Made by a program: the position numbers and the translations under genes
Shown here: piece by piece, positions 15,928-24,791 of the stretch
Numbering within the stretch: the first letter of the stretch is position 1
Layout of the letters: every line of letters begins with the position of its first letter
NCBI GenBank assembly: GCA_014728295.1
Contig: WJLW01000057.1
Span: forward strand, 1 to 58,963
DNA from: Chitinivibrionales bacterium
GTDB taxonomy: Bacteria; Fibrobacterota; Chitinivibrionia; Chitinivibrionales; WJKA01
Length of the DNA: 58,963 bases
Reading direction: 5' to 3'
Notes under the pieces: model-generated
Database searches by the model: none
The model's input: the letters and a program-made list of their open reading frames with translations, nothing else
Told to the model about the DNA's origin: nothing

Positions 15928-16970
15928 TACGCGACCTTTCCCTGCGCGGCGGCCAGATCCGCTTCCATCATGATTTTCACCAGTTCTTCAAACGTTACCG
16001 ACGGTTTCCAACCAAGCTTCTGTTGTACTTTTTGCGGGTTGCCCAGAAGCTGCTCCACTTCGGTCGGGCGATAATAGCGAGGGTTTACCTTTACAATCAC
16101 CCTGCCGGTTGCTGCATCCTTGCCGATTTCGTTTTCATTCTCCCCTTCCCAGGCAACAGTGATGCCGGAATGCTTGAATGCAAGTTCGATAAATTCACGC
16201 ACCGTATGCATCTGACCGGTGGCGATAACGTAATCGTCGGGCTGATCCTGTTGCAGCATACGCCACATGCCTTCGACGTAATCGGGGGCATAGCCCCAGT
16301 CGCGCTGTGAGCCGAGGTTGCCCAGGCTAAGAAATTCCTGCTGTGCGGTTGCAATGGCGGCGACTCCCAGGGTGATCTTGCGGGTAACAAAATTCTCACC
16401 GCGGCGGGGCGACTCGTGATTGAAGAGAATACCGTTGCTTGCATGCAGATTGTAGGCTTCACGATAATTGACGACGATCCAGTACGCGTACAGCTTTGCC
16501 ACGGCATACGGCGAGCGGGGATAGAAGGGCGTCGTCTCCGATTGCGGCACTTCCTGCACTTTGCCGTAAAGCTCCGAAGTTGACGCCTGATAAAACTTGC
16601 AGGCAACACCGGTCTCCCTGATTGCATCCAGCAAGCGCAACGTTCCCAGTGCGTCCGTCTCAGCCGTGTATTCCGGCACCTCAAAGGATACCTTGACATG
16701 CGATTGAGCCGCCAGGTTGTAAATTTCGGTCGGATGAATCTTTTCGATCAGGCGGTTGAGATTGCTGCTGTCGCATACGTCACCATAATGCAGAAAAAAA
16801 GTATTCTCCTCCCGTGTCTGCCGGCGGATATGCTCAATGCGATTACGGTTAAAGCTGCTGGCCCGGCGAATCATGCCGTGGACTTCGTAGCCTTTCTCAA
16901 GCAGCAATTCAGCAAGATAAGAACCGTCCTGGCCGGAAATGCCGGTAATAAACGCAACAGGTCTGCTCAT
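15927..16970 (-). CDS. gmd: GDP-mannose 4,6-dehydratase
   Basis: 347 residues. NADP-binding [19 protein letters not shown] (~10-28), [29 protein letters not shown], YxxxK in [27 protein letters not shown]: all hallmarks of Gmd. Makes GDP-4-keto-6-deoxymannose, precursor of GDP-L-fucose, GDP-rhamnose and others. The expected partner fcl/wcaG is not adjacent; Fkp at 48258 offers a salvage route to GDP-fucose. First gene of the EPS precursor operon on this strand; preceded by the 23-bp element copy D. Confidence 0.96.
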   Translation of the reverse strand: MSRPVAFITGISGQDGSYLAELLLEKGYEVHGMIRRASSFNRNRIEHIRRQTREENTFFLHYGDVCDSSNLNRLIEKIHPTEIYNLAAQSHVKVSFEVPEYTAETDALGTLRLLDAIRETGVACKFYQASTSELYGKVQEVPQSETTPFYPRSPYAVAKLYAYWIVVNYREAYNLHASNGILFNHESPRRGENFVTRKITLGVAAIATAQQEFLSLGNLGSQRDWGYAPDYVEGMWRMLQQDQPDDYVIATGQMHTVREFIELAFKHSGITVAWEGENENEIGKDAATGRVIVKVNPRYYRPTEVEQLLGNPQKVQQKLGWKPSVTFEELVKIMMEADLAAAQGKVA

Positions 16971-17278
16971 AGCGTGCCTTGGTTGAAGGATTGAACGATC
17001 AGGTATGAACTATCAAACACGATTTCGGCCAGCATACACCCTTCCCCCATCAGCGGCACCCGGTAATACCGCATCTGCTCTGCCTCAGGTACAAAATAGT
17101 CAAATATACAATCAACTGATAGAAAATAAAAGGATCTGGGGTGAATACAAAAGAGGGGGGCAACGGCGAAAGTCGATTGAGTTGAATGGGAGGGTGTAAC
17201 TAAATATGATGCAGCATATAAACAGACAGACCCCATCGCGGTGCCTGCCAGTTTGTCGGAGCAGATTCAGCTCAGGCG
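16971..17278. other. 308-bp leader region upstream of gmd
   Basis: Contains copy D of the 23-bp EPS element (17037-17059) with an adjoining dyad CGGTA-A-TACCG just upstream of it. No convincing gene; an open minus frame through the element lacks any family match. No clear -10/-35 pair was found. Confidence 0.6.
17037..17059 (-). promoter_or_regulatory. 23-bp EPS leader element, copy D
   Basis: 66 bp upstream of the gmd start. Matches all 14 invariant columns and the copy B variant bases. On the minus strand GCGG-N12-CCGC can pair just 5' of the G5 run, as in copy B. Confidence 0.6.
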
Positions 17279-17452
17279 CTATGCCGCGACATCGATATTT
17301 TCGCCGACGCCCGGGATTTTTGGTCCACCCAGGGCCATCTCGGCGTTGACCTTGACCAGCTTTTCAGCCATTTCGGTGCCGGCCTCGGTCGCGGTTTTCA
17401 TGATCTGATTCATAGCTTGTACGGATTGTGCAACTGATGAAACACCATCCAT
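17279..17452 (-). CDS. Small YjfB-like putative motility protein (57 aa)
   Basis: 57 residues, MDGVSSVAQSVQAMNQIMK, then ATEAGTEMAEKLVKVNAEMA, ending GVGENIDVAA. The amphipathic helical body and the terminal NIDVxA resemble YjfB-type putative motility proteins, which are often 50-70 residues. A strong Shine-Dalgarno (AAGGGGG) lies about 6 bp before the ATG at 17452. A near-perfect sigma-28 promoter sits 45 bp further upstream (17497-17524), which independently supports a flagellar-class gene. Function within motility is unknown. Confidence 0.7.
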   Translation of the reverse strand: MDGVSSVAQSVQAMNQIMKTATEAGTEMAEKLVKVNAEMALGGPKIPGVGENIDVAA

Positions 17453-17496
17453 GGTTTACCCCCTTGCGGGTTTGTGAGTATAACTTACCACTCTAC

Positions 17497-17524
17497 TTAT
17501 CGGCAGATGGAGGGTAATACTTTA
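17497..17524 (-). promoter_or_regulatory. Sigma-28 (FliA)-type promoter of the YjfB-like gene
   Basis: On the minus strand: TAAAGTAT (17524-17517), 12-bp spacer, GCCGATAA (17504-17497). The -10 element matches the sigma-28 consensus at 8 of 8 bases and the -35 at 7 of 8. The spacer is 1 bp longer than in E. coli, as in the second site at 38203. Confidence 0.75.
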
Positions 17525-17690
17525 GCTGATTTTTCGAATTCATCTCAGAATTTACGGAAAAAGCACCTTCAAAATGTATTTTATTGCAATGCCGGGGCCT
17601 TTTCGGAAAAATGTCTTGCCGGATATCTATTACAGGAATGATATTTACTCGATATACGCCCGGCTACTCGATCGGTGAAAGGATAACTGC

Positions 17691-18152
17691 ATGAAATTTA
17701 TCAAATGGATAACTGTCTTTCTGATTTCATTTACCCTCGGCTGTATCGTCATCCTCACATTCCTGCAGGAGCCGTTCAAAGCCTGGGCTCCCACGGTCCT
17801 GTTTACCTACAAAACCCCCCCCATCCCGATATACCTGTATGTATTGATTGCTTTTGTGATCGGATTTCTGCTGGGGATCTTTTTTGCCGTCTACATCTTT
17901 GTTGAGCAGAAATTTGCGCTACGCAAGAAAAACAAGGAAATCCAGAAGCTCAAGAAGAATCTTGAAACGCAGCATCTTCCCGAGGTATCCGCCAACGAGA
18001 TGCAGATGCCCTCATCACCGGACAGCGAAGCCATGAACGCGCCGTTGTCCACCGATACCGAAGGGCTTGAGGTACAGGAGGTAGCCGACAAGGCACGCTC
18101 CGGCAACAATGGTGACGAAACAAATTTTGACAAAGAGGAAAAAAAGTCGTGA
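17691..18152 (+). CDS. LapA-domain (DUF1049) inner-membrane protein
   Basis: 153 residues: TM1 ~5-25 (WITVFLISFTLGCIVILTFL), TM2 ~47-70 (YLYVLIAFVIGFLLGIFFAVY), then a charged coiled stretch (RKKNKEIQKLKKNLE) and an acidic Ser-rich tail. This is the LapA/YciS layout of envelope-assembly proteins, though the tail is longer and low-complexity. Start preceded by GAAAGGA. The stop overlaps the next gene's GTG start by 4 bp, so the two are co-translated. Probably acts at the cytoplasmic membrane in LPS or envelope maintenance. Confidence 0.75.
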   Translation: MKFIKWITVFLISFTLGCIVILTFLQEPFKAWAPTVLFTYKTPPIPIYLYVLIAFVIGFLLGIFFAVYIFVEQKFALRKKNKEIQKLKKNLETQHLPEVSANEMQMPSSPDSEAMNAPLSTDTEGLEVQEVADKARSGNNGDETNFDKEEKKS

Positions 18153-18784
18153 TCCGCGCCTGGCTTGCGGCGGTCCTTTCCGGTTACCTGTCACTTCAGG
18201 CAACCTCCCTCGATTCGGGATTTTTCTATTACCGTTGCGGCGATTATGATAAAGCGCAGGCCATTTTCACCCAAGCATACGCATCAGCACCAAATGCGCC
18301 GAAAGCACTTCTGGGCTATGCATACATCCAGCCGGACGGCAAATCTGCTGCGGCAAAATTTCAGCGGCTCATCGATCACGAGAAAGCGGGCGACTCACTC
18401 AAGGCAAACGCAAGCAAAAGGCTGGGCGATTACTATGCAATCCGCAAAGACTGGCACAACGCCCTGGAATATTATTCACTGGCCACCCGCTACGGCGTTG
18501 ATCAACTTTTGCCACAGCGCATCTTTGCCGTACGCAGCAAGCTGGTCGCACAGGCTCCCGGCGTCTACACGCTCCAAATAGGCTCATTCGGCTCGATTGA
18601 CAATGCACGCTCACTCAAAAACGAATTGTTCCAAACCCTTGACAATGTATACATTCAGAAAGTGGAAATCAAATCAAAACCGTATTTTCGAGTACGCGTT
18701 GGCTCATTTGCGTCCGAAGCGGACGCTGAAGCATTTGCCCATGAAAAATTGCGCTCACACACCGGCAAAGTTGTTAAAAAGTAA
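18149..18784 (+). CDS. Exported TPR and SPOR-domain envelope protein
   Basis: 211 residues from GTG 18149 (overlapping the LapA-like stop). N-terminal signal peptide MIRAWLAAVLSGYLSLQATS, then two or three TPR-like repeats (YYRCGDYDKAQAIFTQAYASA; LGDYYAIRKDWHNALEYYSLA), then a C-terminal SPOR domain (~140-211: VYTLQIGSFGSIDNARSLKNEL ... FRVRVGSFASEADAEAFA). SPOR domains bind denuded peptidoglycan, often at division sites. Likely periplasmic, with the TPR part as a partner surface. Quotation split: the SPOR signature is QIGSF and RVGSF. Confidence 0.82.
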   Translation: MIRAWLAAVLSGYLSLQATSLDSGFFYYRCGDYDKAQAIFTQAYASAPNAPKALLGYAYIQPDGKSAAAKFQRLIDHEKAGDSLKANASKRLGDYYAIRKDWHNALEYYSLATRYGVDQLLPQRIFAVRSKLVAQAPGVYTLQIGSFGSIDNARSLKNELFQTLDNVYIQKVEIKSKPYFRVRVGSFASEADAEAFAHEKLRSHTGKVVKK

Positions 18785-18802
18785 TTGCCGCAAGGAGGAT
18801 TT

Positions 18803-20227
18803 TTGGACTACGAGACCGTAATCGGCCTGGAAGTGCACGCTCAGCTCACTACGAAAACCAAAATATTCTGCGGCTGTCGATCACATTTCGGGGATGAGGC
18901 CAACACGCACGGCTGTCCGGTATGTCTGGGACTGCCCGGAGCCTTACCGGTACTCAACAAAAAGGTCGTGGAGATGGCGATCATGATGGGGCGGGCAGTG
19001 GGCTGCTCAATTGCTGAAAAATCAATTTTTGCCCGTAAAAATTATTTCTACCCCGATCTGCCCAAAGGCTATCAAATCTCACAGTATGAACTTCCCTTGT
19101 GCGAGCACGGCTACCTCGACATCGAAACAAATGGTGACCTCAAGCGCATCGGGATCACCCGTATTCATCTTGAAGAGGACGCAGGCAAGCTTATCCATGA
19201 TCAGGATGAAGACTCCCTCTTTGATGTCAACAGATGCGGCACGCCGCTGATCGAAATTGTCAGCGAACCGGACATGCGCAGCCCGCAGGAAGCGTATGCC
19301 TATTTGATGTCGCTGAAGCAAATTCTGCAATACCTGGGCATCTGTGATTGCAATATGGAGGAAGGCAGCCTGCGCTGCGATGCGAACGTATCGATCCGGC
19401 CTTTTGGTTGGAAAGAATTCGGCGTTAAAACCGAGCTTAAAAACATGAATTCCTTCCGTGGAGTGGAAAAGGCGCTGGAGTACGAAGTATTCCGTCAGCA
19501 ATCGGTGCTGGATTCCGGCGGCAAAATTGTTCAGCAGACCTGGCTCTGGGACGCAAATCAGAACAAAACCGTCCCCATGCGCGACAAAGAAGATGCGCAT
19601 GATTATCGTTACTTTCCCGATCCCGATCTCGTGCCGCTGCTGGTCGAAAAGCAATGGGCGGATCAGATTCACCAGGAGTTGCCCGAGCTTCCTCAGGCAC
19701 GCAAACAGCGCTTCCAGTCGCACTACCGGCTCAATCTCGAGCACGCGACGGTACTCACCGATATCAAGGAAGTCGCCGACTATTTCGAAGCAACCGCACA
19801 ATCGGTGAAACAGCCCCGGACTGCAGCCAACTGGGTGATGGGCGAGGTGTTGCGCTACGCCAATGATAAAAAGGTTTCGGTACGCGACATCAAGATCTCC
19901 CCGAACAGCCTTGCCCGGCTCATCAATCGCATCGATGACGGCACCATTTCCGGCAATGCCGCCAAAAAGGTCTTTGCCGCGCTGGAAGAGACCGGCGGGG
20001 AAATTGATGACATCATTGAAGCAGAAGGGCTCAGGCAAATTTCCGATTCATCAGAGCTGGAGGCCGTTGTTCAATCGATATTCGACGCTAATCCCGACGA
20101 AGTTGTGCGTTTCAAATCGGGAGAAAAGAAGCTGATGGGTTTTTTTGTCGGGCAGGTAATGAAAGCCACCAACGGCAAAGGCAATCCGCGCGAGATTAAC
20201 AAGATAATAGGGGCAAAGCTGTGCTGA
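18803..20227 (+). CDS. gatB: Asp-tRNA(Asn)/Glu-tRNA(Gln) amidotransferase subunit B
   Basis: 474 residues from TTG at 18803, chosen because AAGGAGG lies at 18792-18798 and homology starts at DYETVIGLEVHAQL. Contains CPVCLGLPGALPVLN, YPDLPKGYQISQYE, EEDAGK, DVNRCGTPLIEIVSEPD, the zinc and tRNA-binding cradle, and the C-terminal YqeY/helical domain (GNAAKKVFAAL...). GatCAB transamidates misacylated Glu-tRNAGln or Asp-tRNAAsn; GatA and GatC are elsewhere. Follows the SPOR gene with an 18-bp gap. Confidence 0.96.
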   Translation: MDYETVIGLEVHAQLTTKTKIFCGCRSHFGDEANTHGCPVCLGLPGALPVLNKKVVEMAIMMGRAVGCSIAEKSIFARKNYFYPDLPKGYQISQYELPLCEHGYLDIETNGDLKRIGITRIHLEEDAGKLIHDQDEDSLFDVNRCGTPLIEIVSEPDMRSPQEAYAYLMSLKQILQYLGICDCNMEEGSLRCDANVSIRPFGWKEFGVKTELKNMNSFRGVEKALEYEVFRQQSVLDSGGKIVQQTWLWDANQNKTVPMRDKEDAHDYRYFPDPDLVPLLVEKQWADQIHQELPELPQARKQRFQSHYRLNLEHATVLTDIKEVADYFEATAQSVKQPRTAANWVMGEVLRYANDKKVSVRDIKISPNSLARLINRIDDGTISGNAAKKVFAALEETGGEIDDIIEAEGLRQISDSSELEAVVQSIFDANPDEVVRFKSGEKKLMGFFVGQVMKATNGKGNPREINKIIGAKLC

Positions 20228-20490
20228 GGATGTGCCTGTTTCCAGCTATCGTTACGCTGCTTCTGGGTATGGCTGGAATTGCAACTGCGCAGCCGGAGCC
20301 GTTTGAAGTGGTTGATACCATAAGCGTAGATTCGCTGCTGGCCGGCGATCCTGCCAAGCGAGAGGACGCGCACAAACTCAAAATCGTCAAGCGTACTTTC
20401 AAATATCGCCAACAGATCGGGCTGTCGGTGCTGATGATGGGCTTCATTCTCGTAATAATGACGACCGCCCAGTCGCTAAATCCCGATTGA
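20221..20490 (+). CDS. Small membrane protein with signal peptide, unknown function
   Basis: 89 residues from GTG 20221 (GGGG 7 bp before), overlapping the gatB stop by 7 bp. N-terminal signal MLRMCLFPAIVTLLLGMAG-IATAQ, a short soluble segment with DTISVDSLLAGDPAKRED, and a C-terminal TM (GLSVLMMGFILVIMTTAQSL). No family recognised. Tight coupling to gatB suggests co-expression rather than shared function. Confidence 0.7.
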   Translation: MLRMCLFPAIVTLLLGMAGIATAQPEPFEVVDTISVDSLLAGDPAKREDAHKLKIVKRTFKYRQQIGLSVLMMGFILVIMTTAQSLNPD

Positions 20491-20527
20491 CCCAGAGTAC
20501 CGTTGCAGCACTCGTGCGCCATTTTGA

Positions 20528-20556
20528 TTGACAGGTAATCGCCAAAATACTATCTT
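20528..20556 (+). promoter_or_regulatory. Sigma-70 promoter of the tRNA-Gly/tRNA-Cys unit
   Basis: Perfect -35 TTGACA (20528-20533), 17-bp spacer, -10 TATCTT (20551-20556). The predicted start lies a few bases before the tRNA-Gly 5' end at 20569. Confidence 0.75.
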
Positions 20557-20568
20557 TTATCACCAATT

Positions 20569-20640
20569 GCGAGAGTAGCTCAGTGGTAGAGCTCCACCTT
20601 GCCAAGGTGGCTGTCGCGAGTTCAAATCTCGTCTCTCGCT
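20569..20640 (+). tRNA. tRNA-Gly (GCC)
   Basis: 72 nt with a 7-bp acceptor stem GCGAGAG/CTCTCGC, D-arm AGCTCAGTGGTAGAGCT, anticodon loop TTGCCAA (anticodon GCC), T-arm CGAGTTCAAATCTCG. Discriminator T; CCA is not encoded. Head of a two-tRNA unit. Confidence 0.97.
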
Positions 20641-20652
20641 TCATTCTTTTCA

Positions 20653-20723
<71 letters not shown>

Positions 20724-20752
20724 CTCGTCGTTCCACCCCTCACTTGCATCTT

Positions 20753-22372
20753 CTAAACAGAAAAATCGTGCAGCGGTATTACCCGGGGTAGTTGCTTTTC
20801 ATCTTTGCCGAGCACTTCATTCGGCACCCACTGGATGGTTACATTGCGAATGTTTCTGGATGCCAGCGCTTCGATGATGTATGAGTACCAGGGCGCCGCC
20901 GTTGCAATCAGCAACAGATCGACACGTTCTCTGTCCAGAATTTCAGCAATGGTATCGAGCGTCCCAACTACCGGATAGCCGTCAAACTCACCCGGCACGT
21001 TTTCGAAATGTGGCCAGAGGATGCCGTTGATCGACGCCGTCCGGTCTGCTTCGAGATTGGCGATGAGCTTTGAGGTTGCCGGGCCGTCACCCACGATCAT
21101 GACATTACCGGTGCTGTAAATAGTACGCTTGAGGCGGGATATCAAACTCGGCAGGGTCTGCCGCCAGCCAACCAGCAAAAACGTTGTGGTAACGGATGCA
21201 ATCGCAAAACCGACACGCGAATAATAAATTGCCTTGACAAAATAGACCGACGCCATAAAGAGTACCGTGGCGATTGCGCCCGAAAAAAACGTATTGCCGG
21301 GCGAATAGCGCTCTTTGGAGTACACACCGCGATACGCCGGCACTCCGATGAAACAGATGGTCATCAACAGATGCATGATCATGACGTCACGCCAGCTCTC
21401 GAACGTGTAGGGAGAGTCTCTACCCGCCAGTGAGAAACGAAACATGAGCCCGCAGAATAAGGACGCATTGATAACGATCACATCGATAAAAGCCGCGGTC
21501 ATCGACCGGGCCAGATACAGACCGATATTAACGGTTGCCTGCAGCACGATACCGATGTAGATCAGCCAGGAGGGAAAAAACGTTCCGTACGTATGCTGAT
21601 ATTTACGTGAAAACAGTATCATGGCCTGGTAGAACGATCCACGCGAACGAATCGACCGCTGTTCAGAGCTTTTGCCTTTGAAATGAATGATCTGCGTTGC
21701 CGGGTGATACCACACCTGATAGCCGGCCTGCTTGACTTTGGCGCACAGATCGAGATCTTCGCCATACATAAAAAAACGTTCGTCAAACCCACCGACAGCA
21801 TCAAAAAGCTTCTTGCGCATGAACATGAACGAACCGGAGACCGCATCTATTGGAGCGGCTTTATCGGAATCCAGCCAGGTAAGGTTATACATACCGAAGC
21901 GCTTGCTTTTCGGGAAGAGACTGCTGAGACCGAACATACGGTAGAAAGATATCGCCGGTGTCGGAAAGCTGCGACGGCAACTGACCTGCAGCGAGCCGTC
22001 CGGATTCATGGTTTTGGGTCCCATGATGCCGGCTTTGGGATTGTGTTCCAAAAAGTCAAGCGAAACACGCAGCGTATTTTGCGAAAGCAGTGTATCGGGA
22101 TTCAAAAAAAGCAGGTAGCGACCGGATGCGGACCGGGCGCCCACATTGCACGCCTTACCGAAACCGATGTTGTTCTTCAGCGCAATCCACGTGACATGCG
22201 GGAACTCACATTCGATGACGGCCCGGCTGTTGTCCCGGGAGGCGTTATCAACCACGATGACTTCACACTTGTCAAAATCCCGGGCTTCCTGCAAAGAACG
22301 CAGGGTCTGCTGCAGAAAGGTCTGCACCTTGTAGTGAACGATAACAACCGAAATTGCAACATCGTCGGGCAT
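20753..22372 (-). CDS. GT2 glycosyltransferase fused to a membrane/CoA_binding_3-like domain
   Basis: 539 residues. Residues ~5-260 are a WcaA/rhamnosyltransferase-like GT-A domain: SVVIVHYKV, VVDNASRDNS, NNIGFGKACN, LFLNPDTLL, GGFDERFFMYGEDLDL. Then ~4 TM segments (~265-415), then a Rossmann-like domain (NVMIVGDGPATSKLIANLE, GYPVVGTLDTIAEIL, VDLLLIAT) like the CoA_binding_3 N-domain of polyprenyl-phosphate glycosylphosphotransferases and CapD. The catalytic C-terminal sugar-transferase domain of those enzymes is missing. It looks like a GT2 joined to the sensor/membrane half of an initiating transferase. Ends 10 bp from the partner GT. Confidence 0.85.
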   Translation of the reverse strand: MPDDVAISVVIVHYKVQTFLQQTLRSLQEARDFDKCEVIVVDNASRDNSRAVIECEFPHVTWIALKNNIGFGKACNVGARSASGRYLLFLNPDTLLSQNTLRVSLDFLEHNPKAGIMGPKTMNPDGSLQVSCRRSFPTPAISFYRMFGLSSLFPKSKRFGMYNLTWLDSDKAAPIDAVSGSFMFMRKKLFDAVGGFDERFFMYGEDLDLCAKVKQAGYQVWYHPATQIIHFKGKSSEQRSIRSRGSFYQAMILFSRKYQHTYGTFFPSWLIYIGIVLQATVNIGLYLARSMTAAFIDVIVINASLFCGLMFRFSLAGRDSPYTFESWRDVMIMHLLMTICFIGVPAYRGVYSKERYSPGNTFFSGAIATVLFMASVYFVKAIYYSRVGFAIASVTTTFLLVGWRQTLPSLISRLKRTIYSTGNVMIVGDGPATSKLIANLEADRTASINGILWPHFENVPGEFDGYPVVGTLDTIAEILDRERVDLLLIATAAPWYSYIIEALASRNIRNVTIQWVPNEVLGKDEKQLPRVIPLHDFSV

Positions 22373-22381
22373 GAGAAACGG

Positions 22382-23110
22382 TCAGATACGCTTGTGGAAG
22401 ATTGACATGAAGCGCAGTTTCCAGAGAAGCAGCATGGCCTCTTTGATGATTTTGGTTGACATTTTGGATTCACCGCGCTCGCGGTCTTTGAAGATTATCG
22501 GGATCTCGGCAATGCGAAAGCCCTTGCGCCAGGCATGATAGTTCATCTCTATCTGAAACGAATAGCCGGATGAACCGATTTTTTCGAAATTAATCCCTTC
22601 GAGCACGATTCGGCGGAAACATTTGAATCCGCCGGTACTGTCGGTAAAGGGAATCCCGGCAATGATGCGGGTAAAAACCATATTGGCAAAATAGCTGAGC
22701 AGCAGGCGATACATCGGCCAGTTGATAACGTTGACGCCGTTTTTATAGCGCGAACCGAGCACGAGATCATTGTTTTGTATCGCGTCGAGGAAATCGGGCA
22801 GATACTCCGGATCGTGTGAAAAGTCGGCATCCATTTCGAAGATCAGCTCATAGTCCCGCTCCAGCGCCCAGGAAAATCCGGCAATATAAGCCCGCCCAAG
22901 GCCTTCTTTTCTGGTGCGGTCGAGGACGTGGAGATTGTCGTACTCAGTGCTCATATCTTTGACACAGCGCGATGTCCCGTCCGGAGAATTGTCGTCAACC
23001 ACCAGCATATGAGCCTGCGGGACATACTTGCGAATGGCGGGAATTATCAGTTCGATATTCTCACGCTCATTGTAGGTAGGTATGACAATAATGATTTTTT
23101 CGTCGTGCAT
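22382..23110 (-). CDS. Polyprenol-phosphate mannosyltransferase-like GT2
   Basis: 242 residues, dolichol/polyprenol-phosphate mannose synthase type: VIPTYNERENI (~9-19), VVDDNSPDGTS, catalytic DxD in EMDADFSHDPEYLP (~93-106), GSRYKNGV, STGGFKCFRR, and the QIEMNYHAWRKG motif. It transfers mannose (or another hexose) from GDP-sugar to polyprenyl phosphate on the cytoplasmic face. No C-terminal TM domain, so it is the soluble Ppm/Dpm type. Upstream of the GT2 fusion gene on the same strand (10-bp gap), likely an operon. Confidence 0.88.
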   Translation of the reverse strand: MHDEKIIIVIPTYNERENIELIIPAIRKYVPQAHMLVVDDNSPDGTSRCVKDMSTEYDNLHVLDRTRKEGLGRAYIAGFSWALERDYELIFEMDADFSHDPEYLPDFLDAIQNNDLVLGSRYKNGVNVINWPMYRLLLSYFANMVFTRIIAGIPFTDSTGGFKCFRRIVLEGINFEKIGSSGYSFQIEMNYHAWRKGFRIAEIPIIFKDRERGESKMSTKIIKEAMLLLWKLRFMSIFHKRI

Positions 23111-23165
23111 GCCGGGCGGATTCCATTTCCGGTGATGAGGTAATGCCTGTTATGTTTGTATTAAA

Positions 23166-23241
23166 TTACGAATACGTTCGCGGATTCGTAAGCGCACCAT
23201 AAAATAAATAGGGGTGGGGATTAGATTAATCAAATTCGTAA
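23166..23241. promoter_or_regulatory. Inverted repeat TTACGAAT-N10-ATTCGTAA plus a third half-site
   Basis: Perfect 8-bp inverted repeat (23166-23173 and 23184-23191) with a third copy ATTCGTAA at 23234-23241, in the divergent gap between the mannosyltransferase and the radical SAM gene. Spacing near two helix turns suits a dimeric regulator. The same 8-mer also lies near EPS element copies A and B. Confidence 0.35.
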
Positions 23242-23259
23242 ATCTATTTTTTTGTATCT

Positions 23260-24672
23260 ATGAGTGTTATCCTCTTCAATCCGCGCGGCAGGCCGCATAC
23301 TTCCGCCAAAGGAGATGTTCACAGCCTGGCCTGTGTCATGCCCCCGATCGGTCTGGCATCAATCGCTGCGGTGCTCCGGCAAGAGCAGTGCCGCATTTCG
23401 ATATATGACGCCGCGCTTGATTTTGGCGTATCTAATGCTGAATGGGCACATCGCATCGTGCAGCAGTCTCCCGAAATCGTCGGGTTCACCGCCACGACAT
23501 CCGGATTCTATGACGCCTATGACGTTTGTGAGAAAATCAAGGAGCGCAATGCCGACATTAGAACCGTGTTTGGCGGAGTCCATGTTTCGTGGGGCGGGGG
23601 AGAGATTCTCAAAAACTACCCGGCAATCGACTATATCATCACCGGTGAAGGCGAACGAGCGATGCTGCAGCTTGTCTCGGATGATCCTGTCGACACAATT
23701 GAAGGACTTGCGTATCGCCAAAATGGATCAATCAAGCTGGGGCCGGGCCGCAGGAAGCTGTACAATCTCGACGATTTGCCATTTCCCGCCTATGACCTGC
23801 TGCCCGGTTTCCCGCGCAGGTATCTGATGCCGCTGTTCGGCTATCCGCAGCAACCCGGGGCAAATATTGCTTCCTCACGCGGCTGTGTGTACCAGTGCAG
23901 CTTTTGTGACCGCTCCGTATTCCAGAAGAGCTTTCGCCACAACTCACCCGAATACACTGTCGAGCAGATGACGTGGCTCAACCGCGACTTCGGTGTGAAG
24001 CATATCAATTTCTACGACGACCTCTTCACGCTCAACCGTACGCGGGTTGCCCGCCTCTGTGAGCTGCTGCGCACTCAAAAAAGCAGGATGAGCTTCAACT
24101 GCATCGCACGCATCGGGCATATTGACGACGAATTGATTCGGCTGCTCAAACTGGGCGGATGCTGGATGGTAAATGTCGGCATCGAATCCGGCGATCAGGA
24201 TATTCTCGATGCGCACAAGGACAGGCTTTCGCTGGAGATGATCCGCCGCGATATCACCAGGCTGCACAACGCCGGCATCTGGGTCAAGGGTCTGTTCATG
24301 ATGGGCTTTCCCGGCGAGACGGAGAAATCGATCGCCAGGACCCGTGAGTTTGCCCTCTCGCTTCCCTTGAAGGATGCGAACATCACCGCATTCACTCCCT
24401 TTCCCGGAGCGCCGATAACCCACGGCATCGAAAAACTGGGTGCGTTCGACAATGACTGGTCAAAAATGGACTGCGAGCAATTTGTCTTCGTGCCGCATTC
24501 GATCGGCTCAAAGGAGAAGCTCGAGCAACACTATCGCCTGTTCATCAAAGGCTTCTACCAGCGCCCTGCCATGCGCCGCATCTATCGCACCATGCTGCTG
24601 CAGTCCCCGCACTCTTACTGGCGACTGCTCAAGGGAGCAGGGACTTTCCTGCGTTATGCAAGTGGATTGTAA
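23260..24672 (+). CDS. B12-binding-domain radical SAM protein
   Basis: 470 residues. N-terminal cobalamin-binding-like Rossmann domain (~1-130: MPPIGLASIAAVL, VFGGVHVSW), then a radical SAM barrel with the 4Fe-4S motif SSRGCVYQCSFC (CxxxCxxC, residues ~204-215), FYDDLFTLN, GIESGDQ, KGLFMMGFPGETE. No DxHxxG loop for base-off B12 is obvious. Class-B-type radical SAM enzymes of this layout methylate or rearrange small molecules or lipids; the substrate is unknown. Monocistronic, facing away from the GT genes. Confidence 0.85.
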   Translation: MSVILFNPRGRPHTSAKGDVHSLACVMPPIGLASIAAVLRQEQCRISIYDAALDFGVSNAEWAHRIVQQSPEIVGFTATTSGFYDAYDVCEKIKERNADIRTVFGGVHVSWGGGEILKNYPAIDYIITGEGERAMLQLVSDDPVDTIEGLAYRQNGSIKLGPGRRKLYNLDDLPFPAYDLLPGFPRRYLMPLFGYPQQPGANIASSRGCVYQCSFCDRSVFQKSFRHNSPEYTVEQMTWLNRDFGVKHINFYDDLFTLNRTRVARLCELLRTQKSRMSFNCIARIGHIDDELIRLLKLGGCWMVNVGIESGDQDILDAHKDRLSLEMIRRDITRLHNAGIWVKGLFMMGFPGETEKSIARTREFALSLPLKDANITAFTPFPGAPITHGIEKLGAFDNDWSKMDCEQFVFVPHSIGSKEKLEQHYRLFIKGFYQRPAMRRIYRTMLLQSPHSYWRLLKGAGTFLRYASGL

Positions 24673-24791
24673 ACTCGCAAGAGAAGAACGCAGAGGCGTA
24701 TCCCGCCCGGCCAGAAATTTTGTCTCTGCATTGAGTATTTTATAAATAATTGAGATGGGCACAGTAGAGCTATTGTTAACCGGACAAACCT

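Noticed and set aside
16971..17236. 89-residue open frame upstream of gmd through the 23-bp element
   Set aside because: No homology or coding signal; it is open only because of low stop density.
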